DNA from: Pseudogymnoascus destructans
Taxonomy: Eukaryota > Ascomycota > Leotiomycetes > Thelebolales > Thelebolaceae
Assembly (NCBI RefSeq): GCF_001641265.1
Contig: NW_020167527.1
Span: 1 to 64,000 of the forward strand
Reading direction: 5' to 3'
Length of the DNA: 64,000 bases
Positions 43,999 through 54,286 of the stretch are shown here, one piece after another. A program made the translations under genes and the position numbers. The first letter of the stretch is position 1. Every line of letters begins with the position of its first letter. The notes below the pieces were generated by a model. It saw only the letters and a program-made list of their open reading frames with translations. It ran no database searches and was not told where the DNA came from.

Positions 43999-44817
43999 TT
44001 ATTGTGGTATCGATTCAGTTGAGAGCGATGCCTCTGAGTCCTCCCAGATATCTCTGCTCTCCTTCTCCACGGCCTTCATCGCATCGGCGACGACCTGCAG
44101 TTTCGCTACCACATCAAGAACTCCACCATTGACCCGCTGGAAATACTCGTCATTGGCTTCTCTCCTTTGGCGGGCCAAGCGTGTGTCTGCGTCCGTCTCC
44201 TCGTCCAACGCATCCGTATTCACATCCACCGGAATGCTTCCCGATACACCACTTGCACTCTTTCCTTCAGTTTCTTCTCTCCCTTCACCTGGCAACAAAG
44301 AGCCTCGACACCACGTAGCGCTCCTGTCAATGGTCTCAACCGCATCATCGGCTCCGCTCCTGACCCACGCTTGTGCCAATGCAATCTGTGCCATCCGAAG
44401 ACTGTCCAAGGCCTTCGTATGCTCTGGACCAAACACTTGCATGCCATTGACCGCATTAATCTCAACCTCCTCCAGCGTAGACTGCATCTGAGCCCACAAC
44501 GCATCCGTCTTATCCGCCTGTTTCTGGCTCTCGGATTCCATGCGGGGCAGGGGACGTGGGATCGTAGAAATGTTCGTGGGGTCATTAAGGCCTTCCCCAT
44601 TAACACGAGGAACATGCCAATTAGATCGCTGGCGGGTGAGTGGAATGCGACTTCCATTTGAGGATACTGTCATGGCATTGGTGGTTTGCGCAAGGTTTGT
44701 GCCCATTTGGGAGGGCCCTGCCAGTGAGATGTTGGAGGCATTTTGAGAAGGTGGCCCCAGAAATAGGGACGGAGGAGGTTCCCTCAACCTGCCCTTATTT
44801 GTAGGCGTTTGAGACAT
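43999..44817 (-). CDS. Conserved fungal protein of unknown function
   Basis: A single-exon frame of 272 residues. The N-terminal 100 residues are Ser/Asn/Pro-rich and disordered. From about residue 100 two predicted helices follow (ALWAQMQSTLEEVEINAVNG, then HTKALDSLRMAQIALAQAW), then an acidic linker, and a C-terminal coiled-coil-like segment (TRLARQRREANDEYFQRVNGGVLDVVAKLQVVADAMKAVEKES). No family name is recognised; the helix content suggests a protein-interaction role. It is divergent from RPS23, the starts lying 444 bases apart. Confidence 0.75.
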   Translation of the reverse strand: MSQTPTNKGRLREPPPSLFLGPPSQNASNISLAGPSQMGTNLAQTTNAMTVSSNGSRIPLTRQRSNWHVPRVNGEGLNDPTNISTIPRPLPRMESESQKQADKTDALWAQMQSTLEEVEINAVNGMQVFGPEHTKALDSLRMAQIALAQAWVRSGADDAVETIDRSATWCRGSLLPGEGREETEGKSASGVSGSIPVDVNTDALDEETDADTRLARQRREANDEYFQRVNGGVLDVVAKLQVVADAMKAVEKESRDIWEDSEASLSTESIPQ

Positions 44818-45261
44818 GGTGAGTTGGGAACCGTCCTGTCATTATTGGTTTGCATGGTCATGGTCAGTCCTATTTCACGCACGAATCCCCATACCTTGGG
44901 AGCTTGACGAGGCTGCCAAGCATTCTTGCCTCGCGAAAGATCCTTGCCGAGCCAGGCCCCAATTTTTCCCACATCACGTGATGCTGAGGAACCGAAACCC
45001 TAGTCCCACCACCGAATATTCTTCGCGAAGTTGTATTTCGAGAATCAATCGACAAACGCCAAACCACACCCTCCATTTCTCGCGATCAACACATAAATCG
45101 GTATGTAGCGCCTGCATATCCCCCATTCCCAAAAGACATTATTATTCGCGTTTACAAAATCCTTTCGACCGCCTTCGAGTAACGAAACCCCCCCGTCGAC
45201 AACCGGCCAAGACCCTCGCGAACTTGAATATATTAGCTAACCTACGACTTGTGCAGCAATC
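44818..45261. promoter_or_regulatory. Divergent promoter with 5'-UTR intron of RPS23
   Basis: Shared upstream region. An AAACCCTAG string at 44994-45002 resembles the AACCCTA-type element found before ribosomal protein genes in many fungi. A likely 5'-UTR intron runs 45100-45256: donor GTATGT, branch AGCTAAC (45234-45240), acceptor TGTGCAG, leaving only CAATC before the ATG at 45262. Confidence 0.6.
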
Positions 45262-45768
45262 ATGGGTAAAGGAAAGCCTCGTGGTCTTAACGCCGCTCGC
45301 AAGCTCCAAAACCACCGCCGCGAGCAAAGATGGTCCGATCTGTCCTTTAAGAAGCGCGCCCTCGGAACGGCTTTCAAGTCCTCCCCATTCGGTGGCTCTT
45401 CCCACGCCAAGGGCATCGTCCTCGAGAAGGTCGGTGTTGAGGCCAAGCAGCCCAACTCCGCCATTCGCAAGTGTGTCAGGGTCCAGTTGATCAAGAACGG
45501 AAAGAAGGTTACCGCTTTCGGTATGTTCGCACACGACGATATGCCCAGCGGACAAACGGGATGAGTGGAAGGCTAACACATGATTCTAGTCCCCAACGAT
45601 GGTTGCTTGAACTTCGTCGACGAGAACGACGAGGTCCTGCTTGCTGGTTTCGGTCGTAAGGGCAAGGCCAAGGGAGATATTCCCGGTGTCCGTTTCAAGG
45701 TTGTCAAGGTCTCCGGTGTTGGTCTTTCGGCATTGTGGAAGGAGAAGAAGGAGAAGCCGAGATCGTAG
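45262..45768 (+). CDS. RPS23: 40S ribosomal protein S23 (uS12)
   Basis: Ribosomal protein at the decoding centre of the small subunit. Exons 45262-45520 and 45590-45768 with a 69-nt intron (GTATGT..TCTAG, branch GCTAAC) give 145 residues, the standard length. MGKGKPRGLNAARKLQ at the start and the KQPNSAIRKCVRVQL loop are diagnostic; the latter holds the conserved proline targeted by prolyl hydroxylation (Ofd1/Tpa1 type) in other eukaryotes. Codon use is strongly biased, as in highly expressed genes. No lesion. Confidence 0.98.
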
Positions 45769-46889
45769 ATGCTTCCTTGTGCTTGGTACGACAATGGGCA
45801 ATGGGTGTTATTTTTGCGATACATGGGCTTTACGCGCGCTCGGATTCATGATAGCAATCTAGAGTAGCGAATAGCTACAGAAGGTCACCAAACAAGAGAC
45901 ATTCACGATCATCCGTTGTGTGTTTCGTCGCCTGTTTTCTACTGTGAGCAGCAGGTTGGCTTGTGATACTGCTAACCATCGATTCAGAGCAAGACATGGC
46001 TTGTCGATTTCCCAGTGACTACAGCCCTTTCAGTGTGACATGGACATCCTCGACCAAGGGCAGTGAAAGTTATCTCCACCTCTACTCATCATTTTTCTTA
46101 CTTCTCTTCATATTTCCATCGTTAAGTCAAGGCATCTTCTGCAGTTCTCTGTACCACCCATAGAAGGCCGTCTGTTACAACTTTGGTAGAGCTACCACCA
46201 CCTCGCCGTTCTCGATCCAAGGATCACTTCTCCAACGTCTGTCTTCGGATGGATGAACCGAGTTTAGAGATCTAAGGACGGATCTTGAGCAGACAGCCGC
46301 CCGTCTTGGGAGGTATGTCGTAATGAGGTGCAACTGTTTCGTTTGAGTTGAACGCTGCCGCCCCATGTGCCACTAGGCGGATGGGGGAACTGGCTACGTT
46401 CTTAGTAATGATCCATACATACCTTCTATAGTTGGGGAGGTTTTGAATATAATTTCGTTTCGTCGATACACCTATTTCTGTGGCGATTACTTCATTGTGA
46501 GATTTGTGGTATGGGTCCTGCCAAAGAGGTAACTCTGAATTAGCAAGTCTTTGTTCTTATGTTCGAATTAAATGGTCTGATACTCACAACCTACATTTTT
46601 AAACCACGAGCTATCTTTGTGTGGCTTCACAATCGCCATTCAGGGTCTCTTTAGGCCTTTTACGCAACCCTATCGCCACGAATTTTGATACAGACTGGAT
46701 AACAAAATAATATATAATACGATTAATGCCTCCCAACCATTCCCCTCTTTTCCATATTCACTCTCCATACATCCCACTCGACTTCTCAAACCTCTTGACT
46801 GCCAACACTCACTATTGGATATCTTCCACCAAAGCACAATTCAAAAGATCCCATTTCAAATCCAACATTATCACAACCCAAACCCCAAA
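45769..46889. other. Intergenic, no gene seen
   Basis: RPS23 3' region and spacer. An AATATATAATA box near 46707-46717 may serve the next gene. The short frames on both strands lack features. Confidence 0.55.
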
Positions 46890-47339
46890 ATGTCCGCCCC
46901 AGCGACATCCCTCGCTCCTCCCCCCACCTCTCTGGACAACTTCACAGCCGACCTCTTCCTCGCCCTCCACTCCCCCACAACCCCCCAATCCAGCCTCGCC
47001 ATAACCCGCGCCTTCACCCTCATCCTCCGCGCACACAATCTCTCGTCTCACCTCCGAATCACCCTCCTCCACGAGCACGACTCGCAACAATCATCCAGGG
47101 ACCAAGTTACATGTGCCACCGATTTCTCGATGCACGACGCTGAGGCGGGGGAGATGGTGCCGGTTGCGTGGGCTGTTAAGGGCGGGATGGTGGTTCCGGT
47201 TGAGTATTTTCCGGGCTGGGGAAGAGCGGCGGGGATTGATTTTGAGGGGGCGATGCTGGGAGACTTTGTTAGGGAGTTTGTGGGGGTTGTGAGGGAGTGT
47301 GGGCTTGAGGGGGTGGTTGGGTTGAGGTTGGTGCGATAG
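46890..47339 (+). CDS. Hypothetical protein, 149 residues
   Basis: Single-exon frame starting MSAPATSLAPPPTSLDNF. It predicts alternating helix and strand (LFLALHSPTTPQSSLAITRAFTLILRAH, then SHLRITLLHEHDS, MVPVAWAVKGGMVVPVEYFPGWG, GDFVREFVGVVRECGLEGVVGLRLV). The strong shift from C-rich to G-rich codons midway is like that of neighbours. An upstream in-frame ATG at 46815 is less likely because its extra 25 residues are AT-rich leader-like. No family recognised. Confidence 0.65.
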   Translation: MSAPATSLAPPPTSLDNFTADLFLALHSPTTPQSSLAITRAFTLILRAHNLSSHLRITLLHEHDSQQSSRDQVTCATDFSMHDAEAGEMVPVAWAVKGGMVVPVEYFPGWGRAAGIDFEGAMLGDFVREFVGVVRECGLEGVVGLRLVR

Positions 47340-47515
47340 ATGGAGGTGGGCTTGGAGCGAGGAGTTTGGGATTTATACGGTGCTATGGTGTTTGGGTGGC
47401 AAATTTATGAGGGAAGTGTGATATTATGGAGTTCAATTTGGAATAGAAGGAGTCTGCTGGTTAGGGAGGTGTTTTATGTAGGTAGTATTTAACCTCCGAC
47501 ACATGGATAACTGTT
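47340..47515. other. Spacer
   Basis: Short 3' flank of the preceding gene and upstream side of the 5S fragment. Nothing recognised. Confidence 0.6.
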
Positions 47516-47561
47516 ACATACGACCATAGACTCGATAGAATTGGGAATCCCGTCCTTTGTA
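47516..47561 (+). rRNA. 5S rRNA, 5' half (split gene)
   Basis: ACATACGACCATAGACTCGA, then GAATTGGGAATCCCGTCC, is the first 40-odd bases of a fungal 5S rRNA. It stops at TTGTA (47557-47561). The remaining part is found at 48725. The two halves total 120 bases, the length of an intact 5S rRNA, and can pair at both ends: ACATACGAC with GTTGTATGT (helix I) and ACTC with GAGT (helix II). Confidence 0.75.
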
Positions 47562-47634
47562 CTAGCAACTTAGGGGAGCAATTTAAAGCTTGAAAGAACC
47601 AAACCCTTTAGCACCTTTGTCATTTATATCACAT

Positions 47635-48330
47635 CTACTTCGCCTGCAGCGCCTTATGCAATTCCTCTGCGAATTCCCCCAGCTGACTCACAAAAGGACA
47701 GTGATCCATCTCAATCTCTACGGTTTCCATCCCACAATCCTCTGCCTCCAGCCTCTGCCGCTCCGGTATTGTCATTTCTGCATAGGAAATACGACCCTTT
47801 GATCTTCGTCCTCCACAAGTCGCCGACATCCCGCGGCATCTCCGCACGATTCGCATCCAACGCCGCCACGAACGGCGCCGCCGCCTCAGGGACATGCTGT
47901 TATAGAAAACCTCGTACGGCGACGACCGAGGGGTCGACGTGGTCACGATCGCAGTCGATCGTGAACCAGGTCGACCCCTCGGTCGCTCGGATCGCGTTCA
48001 GGAAGCAGGAGATGAGGATGCTATGAACCAGCCTGACGCTCTCTTCGGCGCTGGCGGAGGCGAGGAACTCGTTAGCAGCGAGAGCGACGGATTGCCCGGA
48101 TACGCTGTGGCCGACGAGGCAGACGCTGTAGCCGGCGTCGATCTCGGCTTGGAGAATGGCGCGGATGTGTGTTATGTTGGCTTTGAAGGAGGGGGAGGGT
48201 CGTGGTGCTCGGTCGTGGGGAGTTTGACAGGTACCACACGGTAGCCGTGGGCCTCAAGGTAGGGGGTAATTGGCTGGAGGTGGAATTTGGTGTGCTAGCT
48301 GCTAGCAACAAAGATGATGCTTATCTTCGC
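47635..48330 (-). pseudogene. Decayed alpha/beta hydrolase
   Basis: Read on the minus strand and across frames it follows a fungal alpha/beta hydrolase: SIIFVASS, then a TAG stop, then HTKFHLQPITPYLEAHGYRV, a frame change near 48185, IRAILQAEIDAGYSVCLVGH with the nucleophile elbow GHSVSG, SILISCFLNAIRA, a quasi-palindrome (47923-47985), VFYN, a frame change, PEAAAPFVAALDANRAEMPR, another frame change near 47770, and the C-terminal histidine block EIEMDHCPFVSQLGEFAEEL. At least three frameshifts plus one stop. It lies wholly between the two 5S halves. Confidence 0.8.
47923..47985. repeat. Quasi-palindrome inside the hydrolase pseudogene
   Basis: Arms 47923-47951 and 47956-47985 match over about 29 bases with one mismatch and one extra base, around a 4-base loop CAGT. 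The arms carry GACCGAGGGGTCGAC and its complement. The sequence replaces what would be a variable part of the hydrolase. Confidence 0.92.
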
Positions 48331-48724
48331 TATGTTTGTGACTCTTGATGTAGAGGCGAGAGGAGCTGAGAGAGGTGAGGACGCCTTGGGTAACTTTGGG
48401 ATTTTTATACTTAGTTCCTGAAACCGCACCTAAATCTAACGTTATAAGCTAGCTATGAACTAGGATATCGACTGCTCCTAAGTGTAGCGTATACGATTTT
48501 GGAAGGATTCGCTACTTTAATGGTGGGGGGCGTAAGAAATACATAAACTATGGTATGTTATAACATGCATGTTGTATCACGTAGGCACCTACAAGGCGGG
48601 GTATTCAGTTGCTCCTGGCTGCTGCGTCACTGGTTATCTTAGCTATGCCATTTATAAGGGCATCAAAAATCTTGAGGGCAGGAACGCTCACCCACTAGTC
48701 TAAATGCCACTGTCTTGAGTTGTA
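48331..48724. other. Remainder of the sequence inserted in the 5S gene
   Basis: AT-rich, no gene. It ends in TTGTA at 48720-48724, the same five bases that close the left 5S half, so TTGTA could be a target-site duplication. Confidence 0.5.
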
Positions 48725-48798
48725 TTAATCTACTGAAAGCTTGAGTTCGGTGGACTCGTTGCTGGGTGGGTGACCACCGGCGAACCACTGTTGTATGT
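48725..48798 (+). rRNA. 5S rRNA, 3' half (split gene)
   Basis: CTGAAAGCTTGAGTTCGGTG, then GCTGGGTGGGTGACCACC and GTTGTATGT, are the 3' two-thirds of a fungal 5S rRNA, followed by a T-run (48797-48802), the RNA polymerase III stop signal. The middle of the molecule (TTGTATTAATCT) deviates from the usual GCTCAGCCGT segment, so this copy was probably already degenerate. Confidence 0.75.
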
Positions 48799-49161
48799 TT
48801 TTGGCTCTTTTTTGCCGTTTTTATATGTTGAGATATATCGGCCCCTTGAAGTTGAAGTGAGTGCTGGAAGGGTGGTGAACATCGGGAGGGTCGATGGGAT
48901 AACTTTGGTGTTATACGATTTCAGAGGATAACAAAATAGGCCGCAGACTAGAATCCAAGTCACATCACAAAACTTCTGGCAAACAATCAGTGTAGTAGAC
49001 ATGAACTGACGTTATAGCGTGGTATTTTAATGCTCGTCTCTACCGGTGGCCCAACCAAACGCCATGCTTTCCCCTCATCCTATACAATGCAATACAGCCA
49101 TGCAAGGCGTAGAGGACCTAAAGCCGCATTATTTTAAAAAGTCATCAAGCTCTACCGTCAT
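48799..49161. other. Intergenic, no gene seen
   Basis: A 90-codon frame on the minus strand (48730-49002) overlaps the 5S half and is not credible. The rest is the 3' flank of the eIF3f gene. Confidence 0.55.
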
Positions 49162-50291
49162 CTATTCCTCTCTTGGCTCCCTCGGCTCCCTCGGTTGTCC
49201 ACCTCCACGTCCACCGCGTCCGCCCCTCTTTCCACCCCTTCCTCCACGCTCCCCACGCTCGCCTCTCTCGCCGCCCTCTCCACCTGCGTTACTTCCTATC
49301 GCGTCGGTGCTGCCAAGAGTAATCGCGGCCGTGGCCAGACGCTGCGAGAGATCGATTTGTGTGCGGATGGTGTTGGTGAGGTAGGAGACGACAAGGATGT
49401 CTTGGATGTGGTTGTTGAAGTCGCGCTCGATGTCTGCGGCGTCGACCTTTGGTGCTAACGAGAGGGCGTTCATGAGGAACTGGCCCAGGGCGTTGTTTGG
49501 CTCGCGCTCCTCGTCGAGAACGGACGAGACGTACTCGGAGACGCGTTCTAACAGGTCCAGAGTGTGCTCAATCGCTCGCTCGAGGCTCTCAGCGTCTGTG
49601 ACGACTGGTGCTGCGCGGGCATCGACGTCCTTCGCGCCGGAGATCAGCTCGAGGCCGCTCTTCTCTGCCTCGCCGTATCGGATCTCGTATGGGACGGGGA
49701 TGAAGAGACAGCTCTCAGCCGCACGCTCGGCATTCACGCCTACGGGTGCACTGATGTAAGCCTTGGCCTCGATCTCCTTGCCCGCCTCTGTCGAGACGGT
49801 CAAGTGGATGGCCGGGTGTGGGAAGGTGCCGGTCTCGGAGCTGGCGAAGAAGTTCTGGATCAGAGCGCTGAAGTTGTTCAGCTCGAGGCTGGTCGTGTAC
49901 CATCCAAGGAGGACCTCGCGCGGGTTGGCCTTCAACTGCAGCGCAAGCATGTTCTTCTGGTATTCGACATCGACCTCGACCTGCTCCTCTGTCTCGGTGT
50001 GGTTGATGGCGAAACAGTTGCGGACCTCGACCTCCATTCCATCTTCGGAGCGGACACCCAGGAGGGCACCGATAACGCGGTTCGATGCCGGGTCGCGGCG
50101 GAGAGCGTGATCTAAGATGGAGAAGACGACCTGGTGGTCCAAATGAGCATAATTTCAGAGCTTCCTGATATGTACAAACAAACCTGTGGCTGGACGATAA
50201 CATTGAGCGGGGCGGTGGTGGGTTGAATGCCAACTGCCGCGGGCCCGAGTGGCCTGGCGAGATGGAGAAAAGAATCAGCTGCGACCGCCAT
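49162..50291 (-). CDS. EIF3F: Translation initiation factor eIF3 subunit f
   Basis: MPN-domain (non-catalytic) subunit of eIF3. Exons 50291-50184 and 50130-49162 flank a 53-nt intron, giving 358 residues. Exon 1 codes MAVAADSFLHLARPLGPAAVG and the MPN domain follows (VVFSILDHALRRDPASNRVIGALLG, then VDVEYQKNMLALQLKANPREVLLGWY). The JAMM zinc ligands are not present in catalytic form, as usual for this subunit. The C-terminal helices (LAPKVDAADIERDFNNHIQDILVVSYLTNTIRTQ) match the family. Residues after about 315 form a Gly/Arg/Glu-rich tail with RGG triplets ending REPREPREE. Confidence 0.96.
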
Positions 50292-51155
50292 ATTGTGCGA
50301 ATGGAATGGATCTGTTGAGATCGTAAATGAGTTAGGCGTGAGGCGTCGTGGGGGATCTCCAAACTCTTTCAACCTCGCCGTCGCCGTACTAGTCAATCTT
50401 TTGCTGTGGGTGCCAAGAATTTAAGCCCTGATCGCGCTAAGATAACGGAGAAGGATACCAGGCCAGAACGACCCGAGAAGCAACGACGGGCGTGGATATT
50501 TGGGAATAAACTCAACGAATTTATTTATTATTGGGGTTTTATGGGGGTTACAAGCTATTCCCTTTCTTTTGGTTTAAATAACCTGAGAATCCAGCCAGTA
50601 ACGGGAAAACAAGCGGAGGAACGCCAGCATTCCCCAGGCCTGACTCTATTCTTTCGACCCCTCCTATATGAGAGTTTAGATTTACGGCTGCTTTCTCCTC
50701 AACTAATCCATGTATTGGAATAATATCTCTTCTCCATATTAAACTTATAAACCAGTCCTATATGGAGCATATCCGGCTATTAATCCCCCATTCCATTACT
50801 GAATGAACTCGCGAACGCCCGACATTTGGAACTAACCACCCACTTTCAAAAGGCAGCGTAGGCAAGTACGACAGAACTAGGGAATAAGCAAAAATCATAG
50901 GATGGAAGTCAGCCTGGTGGTCTCGTGGTTATTATAGTGCTGCCTCGCCTTTCCCGGCTTGTATTTCGAGCATCAACCGTTCCTTCCCTGCCTATCATAC
51001 CAAAGTAAATACCCCGCCCAGATAATGCTGCATATATATCCCTCCCCCACCTTCTCTTCGTCGTCAACCCGAACACATCTACGCACAACCTGAACATTAC
51101 AGCATCCTACAACTGAAAAAGATTCTTTCAAGATCTCGAATACCATCATCTCAAA
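50292..51155. other. Divergent promoter region with TATA box
   Basis: eIF3f reads left and the small cysteine peptide gene reads right. ATATATAT at 51032-51039 is followed by a CT-rich stretch (51040-51062) and an A/C-rich leader to the ATG at 51156, the layout of a strong fungal core promoter. No other gene is seen; a 105-codon frame at 50406-50723 has no recognised features. Confidence 0.6.
51032..51039 (+). promoter_or_regulatory. TATA box of the metallothionein-like gene
   Basis: ATATATAT 117 bases upstream of the ATG, followed by pyrimidines typical of a fungal transcription start. Confidence 0.55.
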
Positions 51156-51294
51156 ATGAACCCAGGATCATGCCCCAAGTGCGGTGTTGCCGGTGACGGA
51201 ACCAAGGCCTGCGGCTCTTGTGGTGCTGTAAGGCTTCATCCTATCTGAGAGCCATGGGTTCCCGCTAACATCGTCACAGAGCTGCCCAAACTAA
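51156..51294 (+). CDS. Metallothionein-like 28-residue peptide
   Basis: Two tiny exons, 51156-51227 (24 codons) and 51280-51294 (four codons plus stop TAA), joined across a 52-nt intron with GTAAGG donor, GCTAAC branch (51264-51269) and CACAG acceptor. The peptide has 28 residues and five cysteines at 6, 9, 19, 22 and 26 (CPKC, CGSC, SC), giving CxxC pairs of the type that bind Cu(I) or Zn(II). Filamentous fungi have comparably short metallothioneins, but the spacing here also resembles half a zinc ribbon. Support comes from the clean intron and a TATA-containing promoter; it is far below usual gene-calling length. Function is inferred only from composition. Confidence 0.68.
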
Positions 51295-51838
51295 GAGTAT
51301 AATCTCTTTTCACACTGTCTTGCCTCCTCGAGAGCGACAAAGCACGAGAAGGCTCGCAGTGATGGCTTTTTGACTTGGTTGCGACGCTAGTCTGTTGGTT
51401 GTTTGTTTCATTTATGGTATACCGGGGCTGGTTTACGAGAACAAGACATGATGATTCGGATGGAAGATGCCCTTCTTGTAAATACCTTCTGAGTTTTACA
51501 ACGCTGATTGCCAATGCTACATCATCCATGGTCGATATCCTTTGCAAGCAGCGGGAGCTTCGAGGCAATCCCATGTGACTTTTTATGAGATGTATGTGAT
51601 TTGACCTCTTCAAATTCCATTTATCCAGTAAACCCGACCAAGCCCTATGCCATATTTAAAATAATCATATTCCTCTTATGCCTCCCGTAAACTGCTTGAA
51701 CCAACTCAAAATGACATTTTGACGGGCGCCCACCATAAGACGCTAAGATAAGACACCGTCGGGGACCCCAGCTATCGCCAATAATTTTCTGAGAATCTAA
51801 TCGCGGCGCCAAAGCAAGCTTCCCAGCCACATCAGACA
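51295..51838. other. 3' flank of the small gene and UTP25 promoter
   Basis: No gene supported. Two 60-odd-codon frames on opposite strands (51375-51578, 51645-51845) are not recognisable. Confidence 0.55.
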
Positions 51839-54148
51839 ATGGCATTTCACGGCAACAGAGGCGGCGCTCGAGGTCGAGGGTCTAGCACAGGTGGCCGTGG
51901 CGGTCGCGGGGGTAGCAGCAGAGGTGGAGCAAGAGGAGGAGCCCGTGGTGGAGCGCGAGGCGGAGGGGGAGGCAGAGGAGGTGCTAGAGGTGGTAGAGGC
52001 AGAGGCAGAGGGAAGCCGATATTCGACAGTGCGAGATTAGCAGAGAAGTAAGCTTGGAGCTAATTGGCATACTGGTGGTACAGTTGCTAATTCCGCATAG
52101 TGACGAAGAAAGCGACAGCGAGGAATATTCGGACGAGTCAGCTTCTGAAGAAGAGGCCTCGGACGAGGAGATGTCTGACGACGACATTGTCCAGGCATCG
52201 GCTGTGAAGCCTTACGCTGCGCTCTTGCAAAGCCTCACGGCGGATTCGGCACCGGCTGCGAAGCGACGTAAGCTCGATACATCGTCTGGCCAACAAGTGG
52301 CTCAGGAAAGCGAGGATGAAGAAGAAGAGATTACCAACGTCGACGACGTGGAAGAAGAGGAGGAAGGGCCGGAGACTGCAGTGGAAAGCGCTCTAGACGA
52401 GGATGATGACGAAGATGCCTCCGATCCGTTCGAGGCCAATTTTGCCAATCCTGACAGCAATGTCCTCTCGAGGAGACTTAACAACCTGAAGAACGGGGTG
52501 TGGTCGCCGAAAAAAATCATCGTGAAGAACGTTGGGAGGGCTGTCGTTGCCATTCCAGAGAAGGATGCGCCAGAACAGGCCACACTACCTGCGGCAATTA
52601 ACAGCCCGTCTGGACTCGTCTTGAAGAAGAAGCTTATCGACCCAGTCACGAAACAAAGGGCCTCCTTCGATCCGTTAGAGCAGAATATGGCGGCCTCGAT
52701 TTTCAACTATCGTGATATATTATTCTGTGACAGGACAGCAGCTAACGCTGAGAACCTCCGCCGTTTGACATGCCTGCACGCTGTCAACCACATTTTCAAG
52801 TACGCTTCCCACTTGTCCATCCCTATGCTGCCCACTAACAAATCCCAGGACGAGAGATAAGGTGATCAAGAACAATGCTCGCCTCGCCAAAGAAGAGGGC
52901 AATGAAGATCTGGATCTCAGAGATCAAGGATTTACGAGGCCCAAGGTCCTCATGCTCTTGCCGACAAGAGAGTCCTGTGTGCGCATGGTGAACATGATCA
53001 ACAAACTATGTGAGCCTGAGCAACAGGAAAACAGGAAGCGATTCGACGATTCATACGTCGACAAGGAAGAGAAATTCTCGGATGATAAAACCGAGGATTT
53101 CCGAGAACTATTTGCTGGAAACGACGATGACATGTTCCGCCTGGGGCTGAAGTTCACTCGCAAGACCGTAAAGTACTTTTCCCAATTCTACAACTCCGAC
53201 ATAATCCTCGCCAGTCCCTTGGGTCTACGCATGGCCATCGGCACCGAAGACTCCAAGAAGATCGACCACGACTTCCTCAGCTCCATCGAGCTTGTCATAG
53301 TCGACCAAGCCGACGCGCTCCTGATGCAGAACTGGGAGCACGTCGAGTATATCTTCTCGCACATGAACCAGCAGCCCAAGGAGGCTCACGGCTGCGACTT
53401 CTCCCGTGTCCGCAGCTGGTATCTAGACGATGCCGCGCGTTATTTCCGCCAAACCATCGCCCTCTCCGCATTCAATACCCCCGAGCTAAACGCCCTCTTC
53501 CACTCCAAATCCCGCAATTGGCGTGGCAAGGTCCGCATCGGCGCCACCCACCAAGGCGCCCTTCAACAGCTCGGCCTCCGCGTAAAGCAGACCTTCTCCC
53601 GTATCGACGCTCCCTCCATCAGCGCCGAGCCTGACGCACGCTTCACCTACTTCACATCCGCGCTCGTCCCGGCGCTAATGAGGCACAAGCACGATTCTGC
53701 CGGGACGCTGCTCTTCATACCCAGCTACCTCGACTTTGTGCGCGTGCGTAACTACTTCTCCTCCTCGCCAACAACGGCTACCCTCTCCTTCGGCTGCATC
53801 TCCGAGTACACCTCCGTGCGCGAAGTGGCGCGCGCACGCTCTCATTTCCTGACTGGTCGGCACAGCGTGCTGTTGTATACGGAGCGAGCGCATCATTTTC
53901 GGCGGTACCAGATTCGGGGGGTGCGGAAGGTTGTAATGTACGGCTTGCCTGATAATCCGATTTTTTACAAGGAGATTGTGGGCGGGTATCTGGGGAGGAG
54001 CGTGCAGGAGGGTAGACTGGAGGTGGGGGAGGGGAGCGCGAGGGCTATGTTTAGTAAGTGGGATGTGATGAAGTTGGAGAGAGTTGCGGGGACGGAGAGG
54101 GTGGAGAAGATGGTTATGGAGAAGGGGGATACGTTTGATTTCCTGTAG
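51839..54148 (+). CDS. UTP25: U3 snoRNA-associated protein 25 (SSU processome)
   Basis: Nucleolar factor of 18S rRNA maturation, with a degenerate DEAD-box-helicase fold (family Utp25/DEF). Exons 51839-52047, 52101-52799 and 52849-54148, introns of 53 and 49 nt, 735 residues. An RGG-rich N-terminus (residues 10-60) is followed by Asp/Glu-rich disorder (72-200) and the UTP25 domain (about 235-735), with SRRLNNLKNGVWSPK-type start, LMLLPTRESCVRMV, DIILASPLGLRMAI, IELVIVDQADALLMQNWEHV (the DEAD-box position, here DQAD), TLLFIPSYLDFVRVRNYF and YTERAHHFRRYQIRGVR near the C-terminus. The classic Walker A lysine motif is absent, as is usual in this family. Confidence 0.95.
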
Positions 54149-54286
54149 AGCAAAGGAGGTGGTGGGTGTTACGTTTAAATAAAGTTGTTGTATAACCTCT
54201 AACAGCACTCGGGGCAATCTTGCAATCTATCATTTATATACTTTGAATTCAACTAACGTTGTTATACATTCTACCTACGTGACAAA
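54149..54286. other. Short spacer between converging genes
   Basis: UTP25 and MIC12 converge here. Only 138 bases; no terminator signals were identified. Confidence 0.6.

Noticed and set aside
50909..50960. GGTGGTCTCGTGGTT string suggesting a tRNA
   Set aside because: No matching T-arm, anticodon stem or acceptor pairing was found around it.
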